A stretch of DNA of 64,000 nucleotides from Blastocystis hominis (Eukaryota; Sar; Bigyra; Opalinata; Blastocystidae). The stretch is taken from assembly GCF_000151665.1 (NCBI RefSeq), contig NW_013171816.1, positions 1,622,204 to 1,686,203 of the forward strand, read 5' to 3'. The translations under genes were made by a program, and so were the position numbers. The notes under the pieces are model-generated. The model was not told the DNA's origin and made no database searches. It saw nothing but the letters and a program-made list of their open reading frames with translations. Below, piece after piece: positions 33,001 through 46,979 of the stretch; within the stretch, counting starts at the first letter, position 1; each line of letters starts with the position of its first letter.

Positions 33001-36000
33001 CGGCAATATTTGGAGGAAATGTAGAAATTGGAAGAAGAGTGTGTGAGATTCATGATCGAGCTGATAATCGAAAGAATGTGTCTGGAAGAGAGATTGATAA
33101 AGGAAAGGATTACACACTTCGAGATTGTAGTCGTACAAAATGGATGATGGAAGCACTGATGGATAGCAAGATAAATGAAAGCAAAGCATTGGATCGAGCT
33201 TTACAAATCGCGTATAATGAAGATTTGAGAACTACTCCAGTATTCAAAGCGGATATTACTTTCAGCAAAGCTGCATTAGACAAGGAATGTTGGAAGGATG
33301 TGTATGATCGAGTTCGACTAGGATTGGAATCTGGATGTCATGTTCTATTGATTGGAGAATCGGAATATGTATCTCGAAAGTATTGTCGAGCAATAATGGA
33401 AATAATGCAGAATGAAGGAACATCCTGTGAAGTAATTCATTGCAGTTCGACTTCTTCAACAGAAAGTGTGATTGGAAGCTATTCGCTCGAGAAAGATGAT
33501 GATGAAGGCAAACCAGTTCCTCGTTTCTGTCCTTCTCCATTGCTTACAGCGATTGAAATTGGATGTATTTGTGTTCTTCAATCGTTGCATTTGATGAAAT
33601 CGAATGTGATCGAGCGATTGAATTCTGTGTTGGAATTATCACCTGCAGATGGCCATCATCATGTAGTTCGATTTGATGAATGTCGAGAAAGACCGGAATT
33701 CGAAATGAGTCCCGAATTCCGTGTAATCGCAACAACGTCTGAGAAAGGATTGCTGGCATTTTCTCCTGCCTTGAGAAACCGATTTTTGGAAGTATTTGTG
33801 AGTCATGAAGATGCAAAGCGATTTGAAAACTCTCCCAAACTGGGCAAAATAACAAGAGATGAAATTGATTTCACGATTCATGATTATTCTCAAACAATCG
33901 ACTGGTTTCAGCAGAAAGAACTCCATCGAATGGCCTGTTTTGCAAGAGAAGTGTGTGGATACGAATTGGATGAATCTCTGATTGAAATGCTCGCTAGACA
34001 ACAACCTTTTTTTGAACTGCAATCCCTTCGAAGCCATCGGACTGAAGCTTCAAGATTGTTCTATTGTATTTGCAAAAACAAGGCTGTGACATTGTGTGGA
34101 CCTAGAGGCAGTGGAAAGTCCTATGCAGTTCGCGAAATCATCAATAAGCTCTATATCAGAAGCTATCAAGTGTTCAGTGTATCTGGAGAAACCGAGTTTT
34201 CCACTCTGATGGGAAGTATGGATATGAATGGCGATTTCCGAGCTGGAAGATTGCTCCAAGCTGTAGAAAGTGGAGGATTGGTGATATTCGAAAATGCTGA
34301 AAACATGTCAGCAGAATTACTGGAAATACTTGATACTGTTTGTGATCCTTTCACTGATGAGCTCACTTATCCAGCCTCTATCAATCATTCAATTCATCCT
34401 TCATTCCGAGCTTTGTTCGTATTCACAACACGTCGAGTGAATTCGTTGCCTTCTCTTCCTGCTTATTTCGATATTTGTGAAATGAGTCCAATCCAGAGTG
34501 CTGAAGCGAAAGAGTTGATGAATAGTGAAATCTGCAAACGATTATGTGATCATATTGATAGTGGCGAGATTCCATTGAATGAAGTATTCACTCTGGATAA
34601 GATTTGTTTCAATACTTCTCATCCAATTTGGATTGTTGCAGCATTGTTTGCAGATCGAATGGATCGCAAAGAATTACTTCACAGGATAATAGAAAAATGG
34701 AAAAAGACAGCTGACACTGAAGTGAAAGAAGAATTGGAAATGGCAAGTGTGGTTTTGTCAACTCCAACAGTAACAGCCATAAAATCCCCAACGAATGAAT
34801 CTAGTTCATTGCTTCAACGCGGACCTCTTCAAACAACAGTTCCAATTGAATACTCATTATTGAAAGGTGTTGATATGGCTGTGTGGGCAGCATTATTTAC
34901 TCTTTCTATTTCCAATTTCAAGCAAACTCATCTTCCTGTGTTATTGGTTGGTGATTCAGATATTACTTTTGAAGTCACTCATTTGCTGTTTCCCAATGCT
35001 GCTCATATGGAAATGTCTCGTTCAATGGAAATGTCTCACACATTTGGTGAGATTTCTGTTTGTCGTAAAGAAGACATTCAATACATTCTGAGACAAACAT
35101 CGATCCAAAATGTTGATGGAACTCCAATGGAAACATATCGAGAGTATCTGAAGAGGTTATTGTATGGCATGGTAGATAATGAATCATTGCTCATGATGCG
35201 TCCTGGTCCGATTCTCCGTTCGATAATGAGTAACAATTCAATCGTATTGAACAATATCAATCTGTTAAATGATCGATTGCTTCCTCGATTATATTCATTG
35301 TTGTTTAGTTTGGATTCGCAAGAGTTTAGTCTATTTGAGGATTATTCCCAAATTCAACCAGAGATTCTTGGTGAATCTGTGAATGCGATTGTAACATGCG
35401 AAGATCCAGATTATGGAAGAGTTGCAAAGAAAGACCAATTCATTCAAGTGTTTTGTCAACCCTATTCTGAATTAGAAAGGGCGAAATATGAGTTTGAAAG
35501 TCGAGATGACTATCCTTTGCACATTCTACGAAAGTCAGATATGCTGAGAAATGAATTTGTGAATGCTGAGAAAGTGATTCCATTCTATCTTCGATTCCTT
35601 CTATCTGATTTGGCATCTCGAGAAAATCTGATTCAAATGGGACTGATGAATAAGGATTTGAAGGAAGTGAGTGAATTCCTTCAATCAAGCAATGAAGATG
35701 ATGCAATGATAGAGAATTTGAAGCAAACTCTATCATTCCTATTTTCAAATGATGTTATTGGTGATATAGAATCCAGCCTTCAATCCAAGCATCCATTACT
35801 TTCTACAAAGACCACAATTCAGTTATTGGCATCCATCGTATTGGCAGATCGAAGTCATCTTCCTCTGATTCTAGAAGGAGATCCTGGAGTAGGCAAAACT
35901 GTTTCTGCTGAGAATTATTTCGTAAAGGAGGATCTTGTGTATAAGCGAATCAATTTTTCGAATACCATAACGATTGATAGTTTGTTTGGATGTTATACGA

Positions 36001-39000
36001 TTGTGAATGGAGCATTACAATTCAGAGATGGAAGTATTACAGAACTATTGAAAAGAGGAGATCATTCAGATCAACGAATCGCATTGCTATTAGATGAAGT
36101 GAATTTGGCTCCATCAGATGTGCTTGAAGTATTACTCACTCTGATTCGTTGTTATGTGAATCACGATCCATTTCAAGTTCCAGGAGGCGATTTGATCGAT
36201 ATTCCATCGGATATGCTGATCATTTGCTGTATGAATCCAGCATCCATGTCAGCAAATCGCAGCACATTGCCTCGTCAATTCTACAAGTATTGTATTTATC
36301 ATCGTGATTTGAAATTCACACTGAATGAATTGTTCCTCACAGCATTAAATATCTTAAAAAATGTGTTAAAAATCGAAAATCAATCAAAAAGAAGCCAGAT
36401 TCTTGAGTTATTTGAACACTCTTACAACTCCTATCAAAAGACATCGATTCCATTCTCACTTCGAGATGTATTGAAAGTGGATCAGATTGTGAATAATGGA
36501 AATAACCTATCATTGGAAACTGCTTTATGGTTGGTGTTTGCTTGCCGTTATGAAGAATCGGAGAGAAAAGAAACCGAGAAGTTATTGAAGCTGGAAGATA
36601 CATTGAAAGTTGATATTATCAAACAAGACGACCAATGTGTTGTTCGTGGTTATTGGGACATTGAAACACAACAAATGTATTCGGGATCTTTCAAAGAGTA
36701 TTGTTTTACTTCAACAGAGAAAGTGACGATATTCAAGTTGAGTCTTGCTTTACAATCCAAACGAGCTATTTTGGTTTATGGTTCTTCTCCCTCTGGCAAA
36801 TCGTATTGTATTTCGAATCTGGCATTGATGTGGGATAAACAATGCACTTCGGTGTTTTTGAATCACGAAAGCTCTCCAGATGTGTTCATCGGTCGAAGTA
36901 CTCTTGGAATTGATGAAAATGGGAATGAATGTATCAAATTCCGAGAAGGTCCGCTGTTGAAAGCAATGGAGAGTGGAAATTGGATTGTAATCGAAGATAT
37001 TCATTTGGCAAACAATGATGTGATGGAATCGCTGAATTCTCTGTGTGAAGAAAACCCAACACTGAAGGTATTAGCAGGAAATGAAGAAATAACGTATTCA
37101 ATGCGACCGAAAAAGGGAGAGAGAAGGATTCACGAAGCATTCCGAATCTTCTTTACAATATCGGACAATACATTGAAGCACTTTACTGGACCATTCTTGA
37201 GTCGTTGTGTGATCGTGTATTGTGATCCAATATCGACTCAAGCAAATGTTCAAGAAATCTGTCAAATCAATGGATCAATACACGATCCTTGTAATTTTGG
37301 AATTAAAGAATCGAAAACATTCCGACGATGTATTCGAGTGATAAACAGTAAAGAAAAAGATGTATTCTTGTATGAATTTGGATATACACCAAAGAAGTAT
37401 GCTCTTGTATCAGAAATTAAAGTTCCCCATTCGATAGATTATGAACTATCAGAATTCTTGGATAGTGTTATCAATGTGTCAGAAAATGGAAAAATGACTC
37501 GAATGATTGCCATAATGGAGAAGATTTGTTCCAGTACAAAGAGTGGATTCGTAATAGCAGATACGATAGATTTACTGAGAAGCTGCTTGAAGTATTTCGA
37601 GAATCATTTTATCTATTATGTAATGGATTGTGCAATCAAAGTACTCGAAATGGAAAACCTTCAGAATTGTATGATGAAAAGGCAAGAAGGCGAGAATGCA
37701 GGTGTCCTTCGTCGTTGGTATTTGATACCAAATATTGATCCAATAAAGGATGCACATTTTTTGACTCAACCATGTAACAAAAACAATTTCATGTATATTT
37801 TTACAATCCCTTCAACAAATTCATATATTACTTTAGAATTGATATTTATTTGTGATGTAAAACAGAAACTTAAGGAATTCATGAAGGAAACTGAACTCTA
37901 TGAATTTGCAGTTGAGGTATTTGCAATGTTGGATACAAGTGATCGAAGTTATTTGATAGATAGAGTTATGAAGAATATGATTGAAATCAAGAAGAAATTC
38001 ATCTTTATTATTGAATGCAAGAAAAGCGTATTAAATAAGGCGAGATTTGGTAAATGGAAGACTTTTAAGCAAACTGTAACAAAAATACAAAACCTAATAG
38101 AAACCTTCCCAACTCAAATAAGGAATTCAGCAGCAGCTAACTCTATACTTAATATAGTTAACAATACAAATGCGGATATTATTAAGCGCGTTATGGCTGA
38201 AACCAATATTGAAACTAATGATGATGAGGAAAGTATGCAAAATAGATATGCCATTGCAGAGTGTTGCTGTGGAACTTTGAAGAAATTTAAGAAACAAATA
38301 AAAGAAGCATTTAGAGATGGGATGATCGATTATGAGACATTCAGATCAATGAATTTTACTGATGATGTACAATATGAATTAACGAGTTATAAGTCCTTGG
38401 TAAACTGTTACATTATGAAGGCTTCTCATTTTATTTATAAATTGAAATCATTCAGAAACTATCCATTCATTTTGAGCGAATATTCTGACGAATTATTAAA
38501 AGTAAAATTGAAAGTATCCGATATTTACAGGAATTTTTCACATTGGAACGTTCTTTTTGATTACCTATTGACTATGCTAAATGTGTTGTTGAAAAAAGAA
38601 ATGGAACGATTACAATGGGATCGTCTTCTTATAGATTATAGCGATTATCCTTTTGTGACTCCAACGAATGTTACTCAAGAAGAATTTGAAACAGCTATTG
38701 AAATGCTGTTCGACAAGGATTGGTATGAGTCCTATTGGAATGAGGTGAAAAATAAAGTAGCAAATCGGTCGGAGGCACTCGATCAATTGAAAAATCATTT
38801 GATTGATAAATTGTTTACGTCTACAGAAATTCAAGATATTGAATTAATATCTCCAAGAATAATATATGCAATAGATAATGCCAAGGAAGTTGATCGCTTT
38901 ACATATAGACAAATATCTCAAGTTGATGTTTGGTGGAAATGCGATCTTCCTCCTGTTGTGCTGCCAGGAACGATTATTCCTAGTGATATCTTGCAAATGG

Positions 39001-42000
39001 AGCGATCACTTCGCTATTCAGAGAATTCTGCTAATTCTATTTTGGAATTGGTGTGGGCTGCTGATTGCCCAATGAGTTTGGAGGAAAAACTGGAAATACT
39101 CTGTCCTCGCAAGCGAACTCTTCAAGGAAATGTAGTATTTGATATGATAAAGGTACCAAGTCTAAGCGGAGTGATGCGGCAAGTAATACAAAATGTGAAG
39201 AATATTGATGATCTTGTATCACAAGTGATAATGAGAGCTCAAGCAAATTGCGAAGCAGAGAAAAATACTATGCAAATAGAATGTCGAGATATAGAAAGAA
39301 AATTGGAGGAGAAAGAGAAGCAATTCTATTCATATAGCAGTAAGTTGGAAAAAGAAAAAAGACGGTTGATTGCGAAGTATGTAATTATAGCAAAAAAGAG
39401 AACTGAGCAAAAGGGATATACTGAAGATTTTCAAAAGCGCAACGAGAATACCATAAGAATGTTTAGCTTTATGCATGCTGTGAATAATCTTAGTTCTAAT
39501 GAAATAAGGAATTGTTTAAATAACGAGCCTTCGCAACAGCATAGTATAAAAAACCCAACTAGCAAGAAGTATAACCCATTTGACTTCCAAATGGTTTTCA
39601 TTCCACTGAATCACATATTAGTAAAATACCGTGTTGTTGCTACTATTTCATTATTTGCTCCAAAAGGATTACAGAGTTACTTGAAGTCTGATACATTTCA
39701 ATTGAGCGGTGATACTTTAAGGCAATATTGTGTGTCAGTTAGTGATGGCTATTTACTGGTACTACCATTAGCACCATTCAAATGGACTGTGAAGATTCGA
39801 ATAAATACAAAGAATACTGCGAATACTGGTGGTCTTTCTCTTGTGTACTGTGCAAAAAAAGTCAATCAACTTAAGGAGTATATCGGAACTAAGAAATCTC
39901 TTTTGGGAAAAAATCAATACGTATATGACTGGGATATGTATTTTGTTCTGAACTGCTTACAAGTTATGATTCGTTTGATTAAAAGGTTTTCATTAAAGTA
40001 TAAAATACCTGTAACTGAAAAAACTCTTTATCGCTATAATAGGTTACATCATTTAAAACAAGTTGATAAATATATGCCTGAGTCTATTTTTTTCTATGAT
40101 AATATTCCAAATAATTGTGAAATCTTCTTACCACTCCAGAATCATTACTATTACTATGCCATCAAATGTACTGAGATTACTTCCTCCAAGGATATTTTGC
40201 CTATTGACAAATTATGTGTAAACAATATCAAATCATCCTGGACTGTGAATGACTTTATACAATATGGAGATAAATTGGAACCGATTGTGAGTATTGATGC
40301 AATTGCTGATTGTGATGTTTTTCGGTTTAATCAACAGTACGATTCTTTGAAGATATTAGAACAACAAAAGAATAAACTAAAACAGGAATTAGACGACAAA
40401 CAGATAATGTTGAATAAAAAAACCTTGGAATATGAATCGATACCACATTACTTCTTTCCACACGAAGTTGAAAATGAACAGAAGGATGTAATCGGCACAA
40501 CACTCAATGATGTGATTGTGGTATATTACGATGGAGTAAAAGCGTTATTTGGTCTTCCCAAGAACAATACTTACATACTCCCAGATAGTTATGAAGGAAT
40601 CGATGGCTATCAGATTGCATTGCCTTATTTTACTACAAGTGAAGAAGTTGACTTGGAAATACAAGGACATCATTGCAGTATTAGTAAATCTTCGACTCAA
40701 TTTGTTATTTTGATGAATGATAACGAGGTTGGAGAAAAGAAACTGGAATTAACTGCAACGGCTTATCTGAAGGGTACACGAGAAGTGCTTGCTACTGTAC
40801 AGTTTTATTTGAGCTATATGAGGAAACAAATGATCAATTACATGATGACATCAGTTCCTTGCACATATTGCAATTATTCTCGATACAATTATAGCAAAAT
40901 ATATGCAACATCGTTTCCTATTGATATTGATGTCTTTTGTAACGGTGAACATAAACAATTTCATTGTGACAAGGGAAAAGAAACCAGAATAGTTGAATAT
41001 CCTGAAATAACACTCTTTTCTTTTGTATTACCTATGAAAAACTGTGCAAGTAGTAAGCGATTCACTTGGAATGAAAAAGGATTATCTATACTAAGTAACG
41101 AGCACAGCAACAACCCAATCGAGTTCATAACGAAAACTACTGTAAATTATGAGAAATCAATAGTCAGTCTTCAATCGAGGCAACTCACTCAATTTTTGTC
41201 CACTTTTGCCAATTTATCTTTAGTAATAGTATCAGCGCCTGAACACAAGCGTAAAGAAATTCTGCATTACTTATACGGATGTATGAATGACGTGATTCTA
41301 CCCTCCATAAAAAAGGCTGCGCAATCTGTACTGAACATGATTTCCCATCGAGGATCTTTGCTGGCATGGAATGCTGTAATAAATCTAGTAAAAGCTGAAG
41401 CAAATGAAGATGAGAATGAAGCGGACAATGCAACAGGTGAAACTGAAAAAGTATACACAATGGATCAGACAGAACCTATTGATACCCATGAATCTAAAGA
41501 AGAGGTCCAGATGGTGAATCTATCTGAAGAAATCAAAAATGAAGTACAAAGTCGGGTAGTTACAATATTGAAAAAGAATTCAGTAGATATGAAGGAAGGT
41601 GAAACAGATGAAACAGAAGATGATACACCAACCCATCTTACAAATGAAAGCCAAGAGGAATTCAAGTCAGTCAATTACAAGTCTTTTCTAAGAATTATGA
41701 ACGATATGAAAATGGATGAGATATTTGAAAGTGTATACAAACGTATAGCTACAGAGAAATATGTAAAGCCTCTAAACACATCAAGCACACTCACCATAGT
41801 AGAATTCAAAGAGAAAGGAAATGGAATGACTCATCCAATTGTGCAGTCAATTGTAAGTGCAGCAGTCAATATTATTCAGAAGTTAAGCCACATGAACTGT
41901 ATGAACAAAAAGCCACATACCAAAATCAATATTATTATCGACACAAATTGCAGTTTGAGAAAAAGTAAACTTCGAATGAGAACCATCGTTTCGTGCATTT

Positions 42001-45000
42001 TCATTACAGTGATGAGAGAGCTCGGAATATCATTCAATTTGTATGTGCTTTGTGGTCGATATAAGGGTGTTCGTATTATGCTCAACAATCGATCTCTTCT
42101 TGATATCATTCTGCTATTATTTGATTTGGAGGAGGTGGTAAAAATGCCATCAACTCCTCTCGACTTGTTAACAATCAAGGGTCAATTCCATGAGAAAGAT
42201 CCAGTATTGATAGTTGGCGACGGATTTAGTGAGCAACTGATGTCATCAAATGAAGAAGTGAAAACAGTGTTTCGGGTTTATTTGAAATTATTCTTGCTAT
42301 GTATAAAAGGTACAGAGGATGAAGCATTGAGTATTTCCAATCAGATATTATTAGAGAAATCATTGTTGGCCAATTTCCATAATAATTTTATATTGATAGA
42401 GAAAGTCAGTGATGTCTCAAGTTTATCAATAGAAACCCTAGCAAGTCTGTTTTATGACAAGCAAGAGTTGGCAATGAATACTACTTTGAATGTTTCTACT
42501 TCAGAAGATGGGGAATGTGACATTCATGAAGACCTGAATATGGAATTCAAAGTAGACAAATCACTTACAATAATCGATAAAATAACCAAGGCGAAGCCAG
42601 TTAAAATGTTGGAAGTTACGGATAATGAGTTATTGAATTACTCAAATTCTACTTCTACTCGCAGTGTGATATTGAAAACATTGAATGCACAGATTCAAGA
42701 GGAGAATCTATTTGAAGCAATGAATACCTCTCTGTTCATACCCAATAAATCTACGGCACACGTCGCATCTACCTCCGGATCATCGATTCTTATAGCACAG
42801 TATATCAAGTATATAGTCAATAAGAAAGGAGATGGCAAGTTTTTCAAGAAGCTTGGTAGTGGTAAGATTCGTAGTTACAATGCAAGTGTTGTGATTGATT
42901 GCTCTTCGGTTGCATTTAGTGAAACAAACCGAGCGCATTCCTTGATCACAGTCTTTTCAATCCTTCGAAATCTGAGTAATATGCAACTACCTTGTATTGA
43001 TTTGTGGGTGGCTTCTTCTCAAATCATCCGGATAGCAACAGGCATTCCATCCCTGGATTTGTGGGAAAACAATATTGTGAGTGTACTGTATCACAGTTTG
43101 TTATCTCCTTGCCAAAATACTTGCTTGCCCGATTGCATTCGCTATGCTTGTAGTACTTGCAATGCCCGTTCTTTCCAATCCGTAATGATGGTACTAACCA
43201 ATGGTGTGCTATGCAATGATTCACGACTGGAAATCAACTCAATTGTGAATGAATGTGAAATGACCTATCTGGGAATTGGTCTTGGGTTGTATCTGTGTGG
43301 ATTCAACAACTTGCTCCCAACAATGATCTGGAATTCTAATCCTACTCGACTCTCCGAAACACTGCTAAATCTGAGCGAAGAATCAATGGCTAGTGATTCG
43401 AGTGCAATCCCCGAACAACCTATCGATGCAATGATGCTGAACGAAAATATCGAAAGGTCAAATATCGAAACTATCCGTAAGATTTGTGACATTCCCAGTA
43501 TTTATGAAACTACCTTGAGTCAAATTCGCTTCGTTGATGAAACAGATGGACAAGATGCAATTAGCAAAATAGATGATATCAACGACAGCAAATATGATCT
43601 TGGAGTCGATGGAGCATTCGGCCATTATTCGATATTGTTTATTATTCTCTATTTGTGTCGTGGAGAGAAAACAAAAACTGGAAAAGTGATTGATGAATAT
43701 ATCACAGAGGAAGTGTTGAAAAAGGGAAAAGAAGTAAATGGGAAAAGATTTTCTCCTGTTTATAAACTGGGAGACTATCAGGTTAATGGAAAACCGATTG
43801 GAAAAGGATTCAAACTACAATTCGCATATGATTACAAATCGGCTATACGAGAACTTGAGAGTGGGAAATACCGAGTGACATTCATTACGTGCTCTCCTGG
43901 AGATGGTAAGATGGCAAAAGCATGCGATGCAGATGTTTTTGATTATGCTGATGCTTTTGTGAGTTGTGTGCATGACTTTTTCTTGAAGGGAGGGGGCGTC
44001 TTCTGGTTCCTTGAAAACTATCCATACACATATGAAGCCGATTTGTACTTTAAGAAATTTTATGGATTCAAAGCAGTAGATAGTAACCACGAATATATCG
44101 AAGGAGGGGAAATAATGATTCGAGTCAAAGATGAAAAACCGCGGGCAAGCCATTTCATATCAATAGGAGGAAAGGCGACAGACTTTTCAAAGTTATCTCG
44201 TTTAGATTACGGAATTCTACGCATATTTGAAGGAAGGACGTTGTGTGCAATGAATGAAAAGAAACTAGAAGAGATCGGATTTTGCACGTTTGCAATGGAA
44301 AGCGAGGGGAATGCCGCGATAATGGTGAGAGAAAGGAAAGAGGAAGAAAAAGAAGGAGGGAGAATGATCATCGATACAGCTGCATCCAAACTCTTTTTGG
44401 AATTTACAGAAGAAGGTACGGCTCGATGGATTAGCAATGCTGCAGTATGGCTATGTAATTCAGAGCAATTTGAAGAAGAAAGAAGAATTGACCCTTCTTT
44501 AACATCTGGTATCAAGATAGAAAAAGGAGTTCACAATGAAAAGAAGCCCATGATAAAACGAAATTTGAAAACAATGAAGCAAATGCTATTTTGTCTGAGT
44601 ATTGTCATGGACACAACAGGATCAATGCGCTTCTATATAAATGCAACAAGAGACAATATAGAAGGAATATTGAATTCCTTAAAGCAAGTGGAGAGTAGTC
44701 TTCATCTGGAAAAAGGAGGAATTGTCGGTCAAGTTGTTCAATACAAAGATTATGCAGACAAAATGACTGGTGAAACCGATGAATATATTACAAATAACTT
44801 TTCTCGACTCAAAAAGAAGCTAGCCACATTTGAAGCAAAGGGTGGCCATTCAGGACAATGCTGCGACTTTAAATTGTGTGAGGATATACAAGGAGGGCTA
44901 ATTCGAGCATTAGAACAAATCACAAAAGAAGAATATAGAGATTATAACCACCTGATCTTGATAGTGGGAGATAATCCTAATCATGGAGAAACTGATTATT

Positions 45001-45263
45001 GTGAATTGACGCAGACTTTGAGTGGAGAGTATATTGATGATTTGTGGTTTGAAATTTATGAGAAAATCAGGCTTATTCACAAGATCAGAGTTATGTTCAT
45101 GCCTGTTAATAGTGATGCTATTTTAGCCACTATGCAAAGAATGCAAATTTTCCTGGGTCAACAAATAGTCAGTAGTACTATGGTTACCACTGAAACTAAT
45201 TTTGCAGACATTGTGACGAGCACTACCCTTACAGAGTATATGGGGTTTCTTGGGATTTCTTAG
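30075..45263 (+). CDS. giant Ubl3-AAA6-VWA protein, midasin-like plan
   Basis: Eight exons predicted; introns at 30165-30196, 30610-30646, 30710-30739, 30949-30980, 31373-31403, 31537-31566 and 31632-31661 remove every in-frame stop and keep phase, giving about 4,988 residues. Domains: ubiquitin-like at about 1-70, 196-262 and 267-344; AAA+ P-loops at 742-749 (GVTSSGKT), 1268-1275 (GPRGSGKS), 1861-1868 (GDPGVGKT) and 2162-2169 (GSSPSGKS); degenerate P-loops near 1020 and 1552; Walker B such as LLDEVN at about 1933; coiled coils near 2975-3050; an acidic block near 3700-3750; VWA-like strands at about 3882 and 4201; and a C-terminal VWA with DTTGS (D4772, T4774, S4776). Midasin/Rea1 shares six AAA units, long linker, acidic segment and VWA, and its VWA binds Ubl domains of partner proteins. 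The fused Ubl domains and single 13.6-kb last exon are unusual. An alternative is separate Ubl and giant genes. Confidence 0.75.
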
Positions 45264-45646
45264 GCCTTGTAATATGATTATGCTTTATTTCCCAATTGTA
45301 TTGATTGTTTTACACGTGTTTATATGCCTTTTTATTACAATAATTAGTGGTGTGGACCTTACAAATCAGAGTATTTGAAACAATCATCTTCTATCACCTT
45401 TATCTATCTTTCCATAAGAGTCGTGTATTTGTATTGTAATACTTATTATATCGTTGAATAATACTTTCTTCTTTTTCATTTTCCATAACCAGGTATATTC
45501 AACTCTTCATGTAGGCTAGTCTATTCCCAATTCTCCTTTTATCAAAACTATTCTTAGGGATTCGGCGATAGACTATTGTAATGCGCTCTTATTATGAAAA
45601 TCATCGTTCGTTCAAATAACGATTGTAATACTGGTATATAGAGATA
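45264..45646. other. intergenic between convergent genes
   Basis: AT-rich 3' flank shared by the giant gene and glycosyltransferase copy B. No exact TGTTTGTT on the + strand; weak matches (TGTTTATA) lie near 45,318. I see no gene. Confidence 0.4.
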
Positions 45647-45651
45647 GATTA

Positions 45652-45659
45652 AACAAACA
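45652..45659 (-). terminator. TGTTTGTT motif, copy B
   Basis: Exact motif at the same codon position as in copy A; homology between copies ends within six bases after it. Confidence 0.8.
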
Positions 45660-45663
45660 GATA

Positions 45664-46930
45664 CACCAAGTATCAGGCCTTTCACTAAGCGTAATATTCA
45701 ATATGCGGTTCACACAGATTCTACGTTCTCGGGATCTGGAAAATTTTACAGGATGTAAATGAGGACAAACCTCACGATCTGGCATTTTTCCATGATTACA
45801 ATCCGTTATGACGTTCGCTTTGAAACAATCCATGATAAATGGAACTGCATTTTCCAAAAACACATAATGTTTATACATCACGGATTCCAATTCCAAAAAG
45901 GTAGTGAGATTGGATTTTGGAAAATAGAAAAAGTCACTCCACCCGTGTCGGAGTTGAGATGAGCCAACTTTGCAAAGATTGTGTAGAGTAGGTTTTGATT
46001 CTATTTCTGATACAGCATTCAGATAAGCCAAAAACATCACTTTATTATTTTTGTTTTTTACAACATTCCATGGCCATTTATTATAGGGTGTCCATGGAAA
46101 CCAAACTTCACTCATAGCTTTGTTGTGATCTTCTTTACCCAATAAAGTCGGTTGTAAACAACTATCATCATTTGCTTCGAAGTATCCAGCATATGTATAA
46201 CCAGCTTCAGGTGGAAACAAATCAATTGCTATTCTCATCGAATGATATGCATAATAACCTTTTGAAAATAACCGATTTCCATAGATCTTTAGTTGTGAGT
46301 TTTCCTTTGGTCCGATTAACAACAAATCAAAATCATATGGATATTTATCAGCAAATAATCTATATATTTCATTTCTTATAAACGAGGCAGCTTTATATTT
46401 GGTATGATGAAAGTTGATTACAAATAGATAGATTTCTCGGGTTTTATAATCACGCATATCTGCATGACTTACACGTTTGTGATTACGAAATCTAGTAAGA
46501 AACGAATCCGAAGTTAAATTCCTTGGCGGAATAGTTGGTAACTTTTGAGGAATTTTCACTTCAAAATTATTATCAGGATTAATTGATCGAGATAATTTTG
46601 TGGTTGGAGTCACGATCGATGTACTAGGTATTGAAGTATTTGTCAAGCTTTCATTTGAGATTTCTATAGTGTTAGAATAACTCTTGTTAGAATCATTATC
46701 ACTTAAATTGTTCATTTCTTTACGAGTTATGACTCGTGTTGTAATTCTTGATGATTCTTTTATAATTAGGTTCTTTGGACATTCTTTACCATAGCACAAT
46801 ATAGTAAATGACGAAATATTCCTATTATTAACAACTTTATAGTTTCTTACTTCCCAGATACTTGATGTTTTGAGTATATTATATCCAATACATAGATAGC
46901 TATTATGACCACATTAATGAGTGTAATCAT
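45664..46930 (-). CDS. type II glycosyltransferase-like protein, copy B
   Basis: Same architecture as copy A: MITLINVVIIAIYVLDI anchor, 29-nt intron (46,822-46,850), near-identical stem, FEANDDSC motif and Cys-His-rich end. Differences concentrate in two places: HHTKYKAASFIRNEI plus KENSQLKIYGNRLFSKG, and WFPWTPYNKWPWNVV plus MFLAYLNAV, in place of the copy A residues. The last ~95 codons match again almost fully. The stop again appears to depend on polyadenylation before TGTTTGTT at 45,652-45,659. Sugar specificity unknown; the variable patches may affect acceptor binding. Confidence 0.7.
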
Positions 46931-46979
46931 GACATATAATCGTTTTTGAAAATAGTATTGGTTATGATAGAAAACAATA

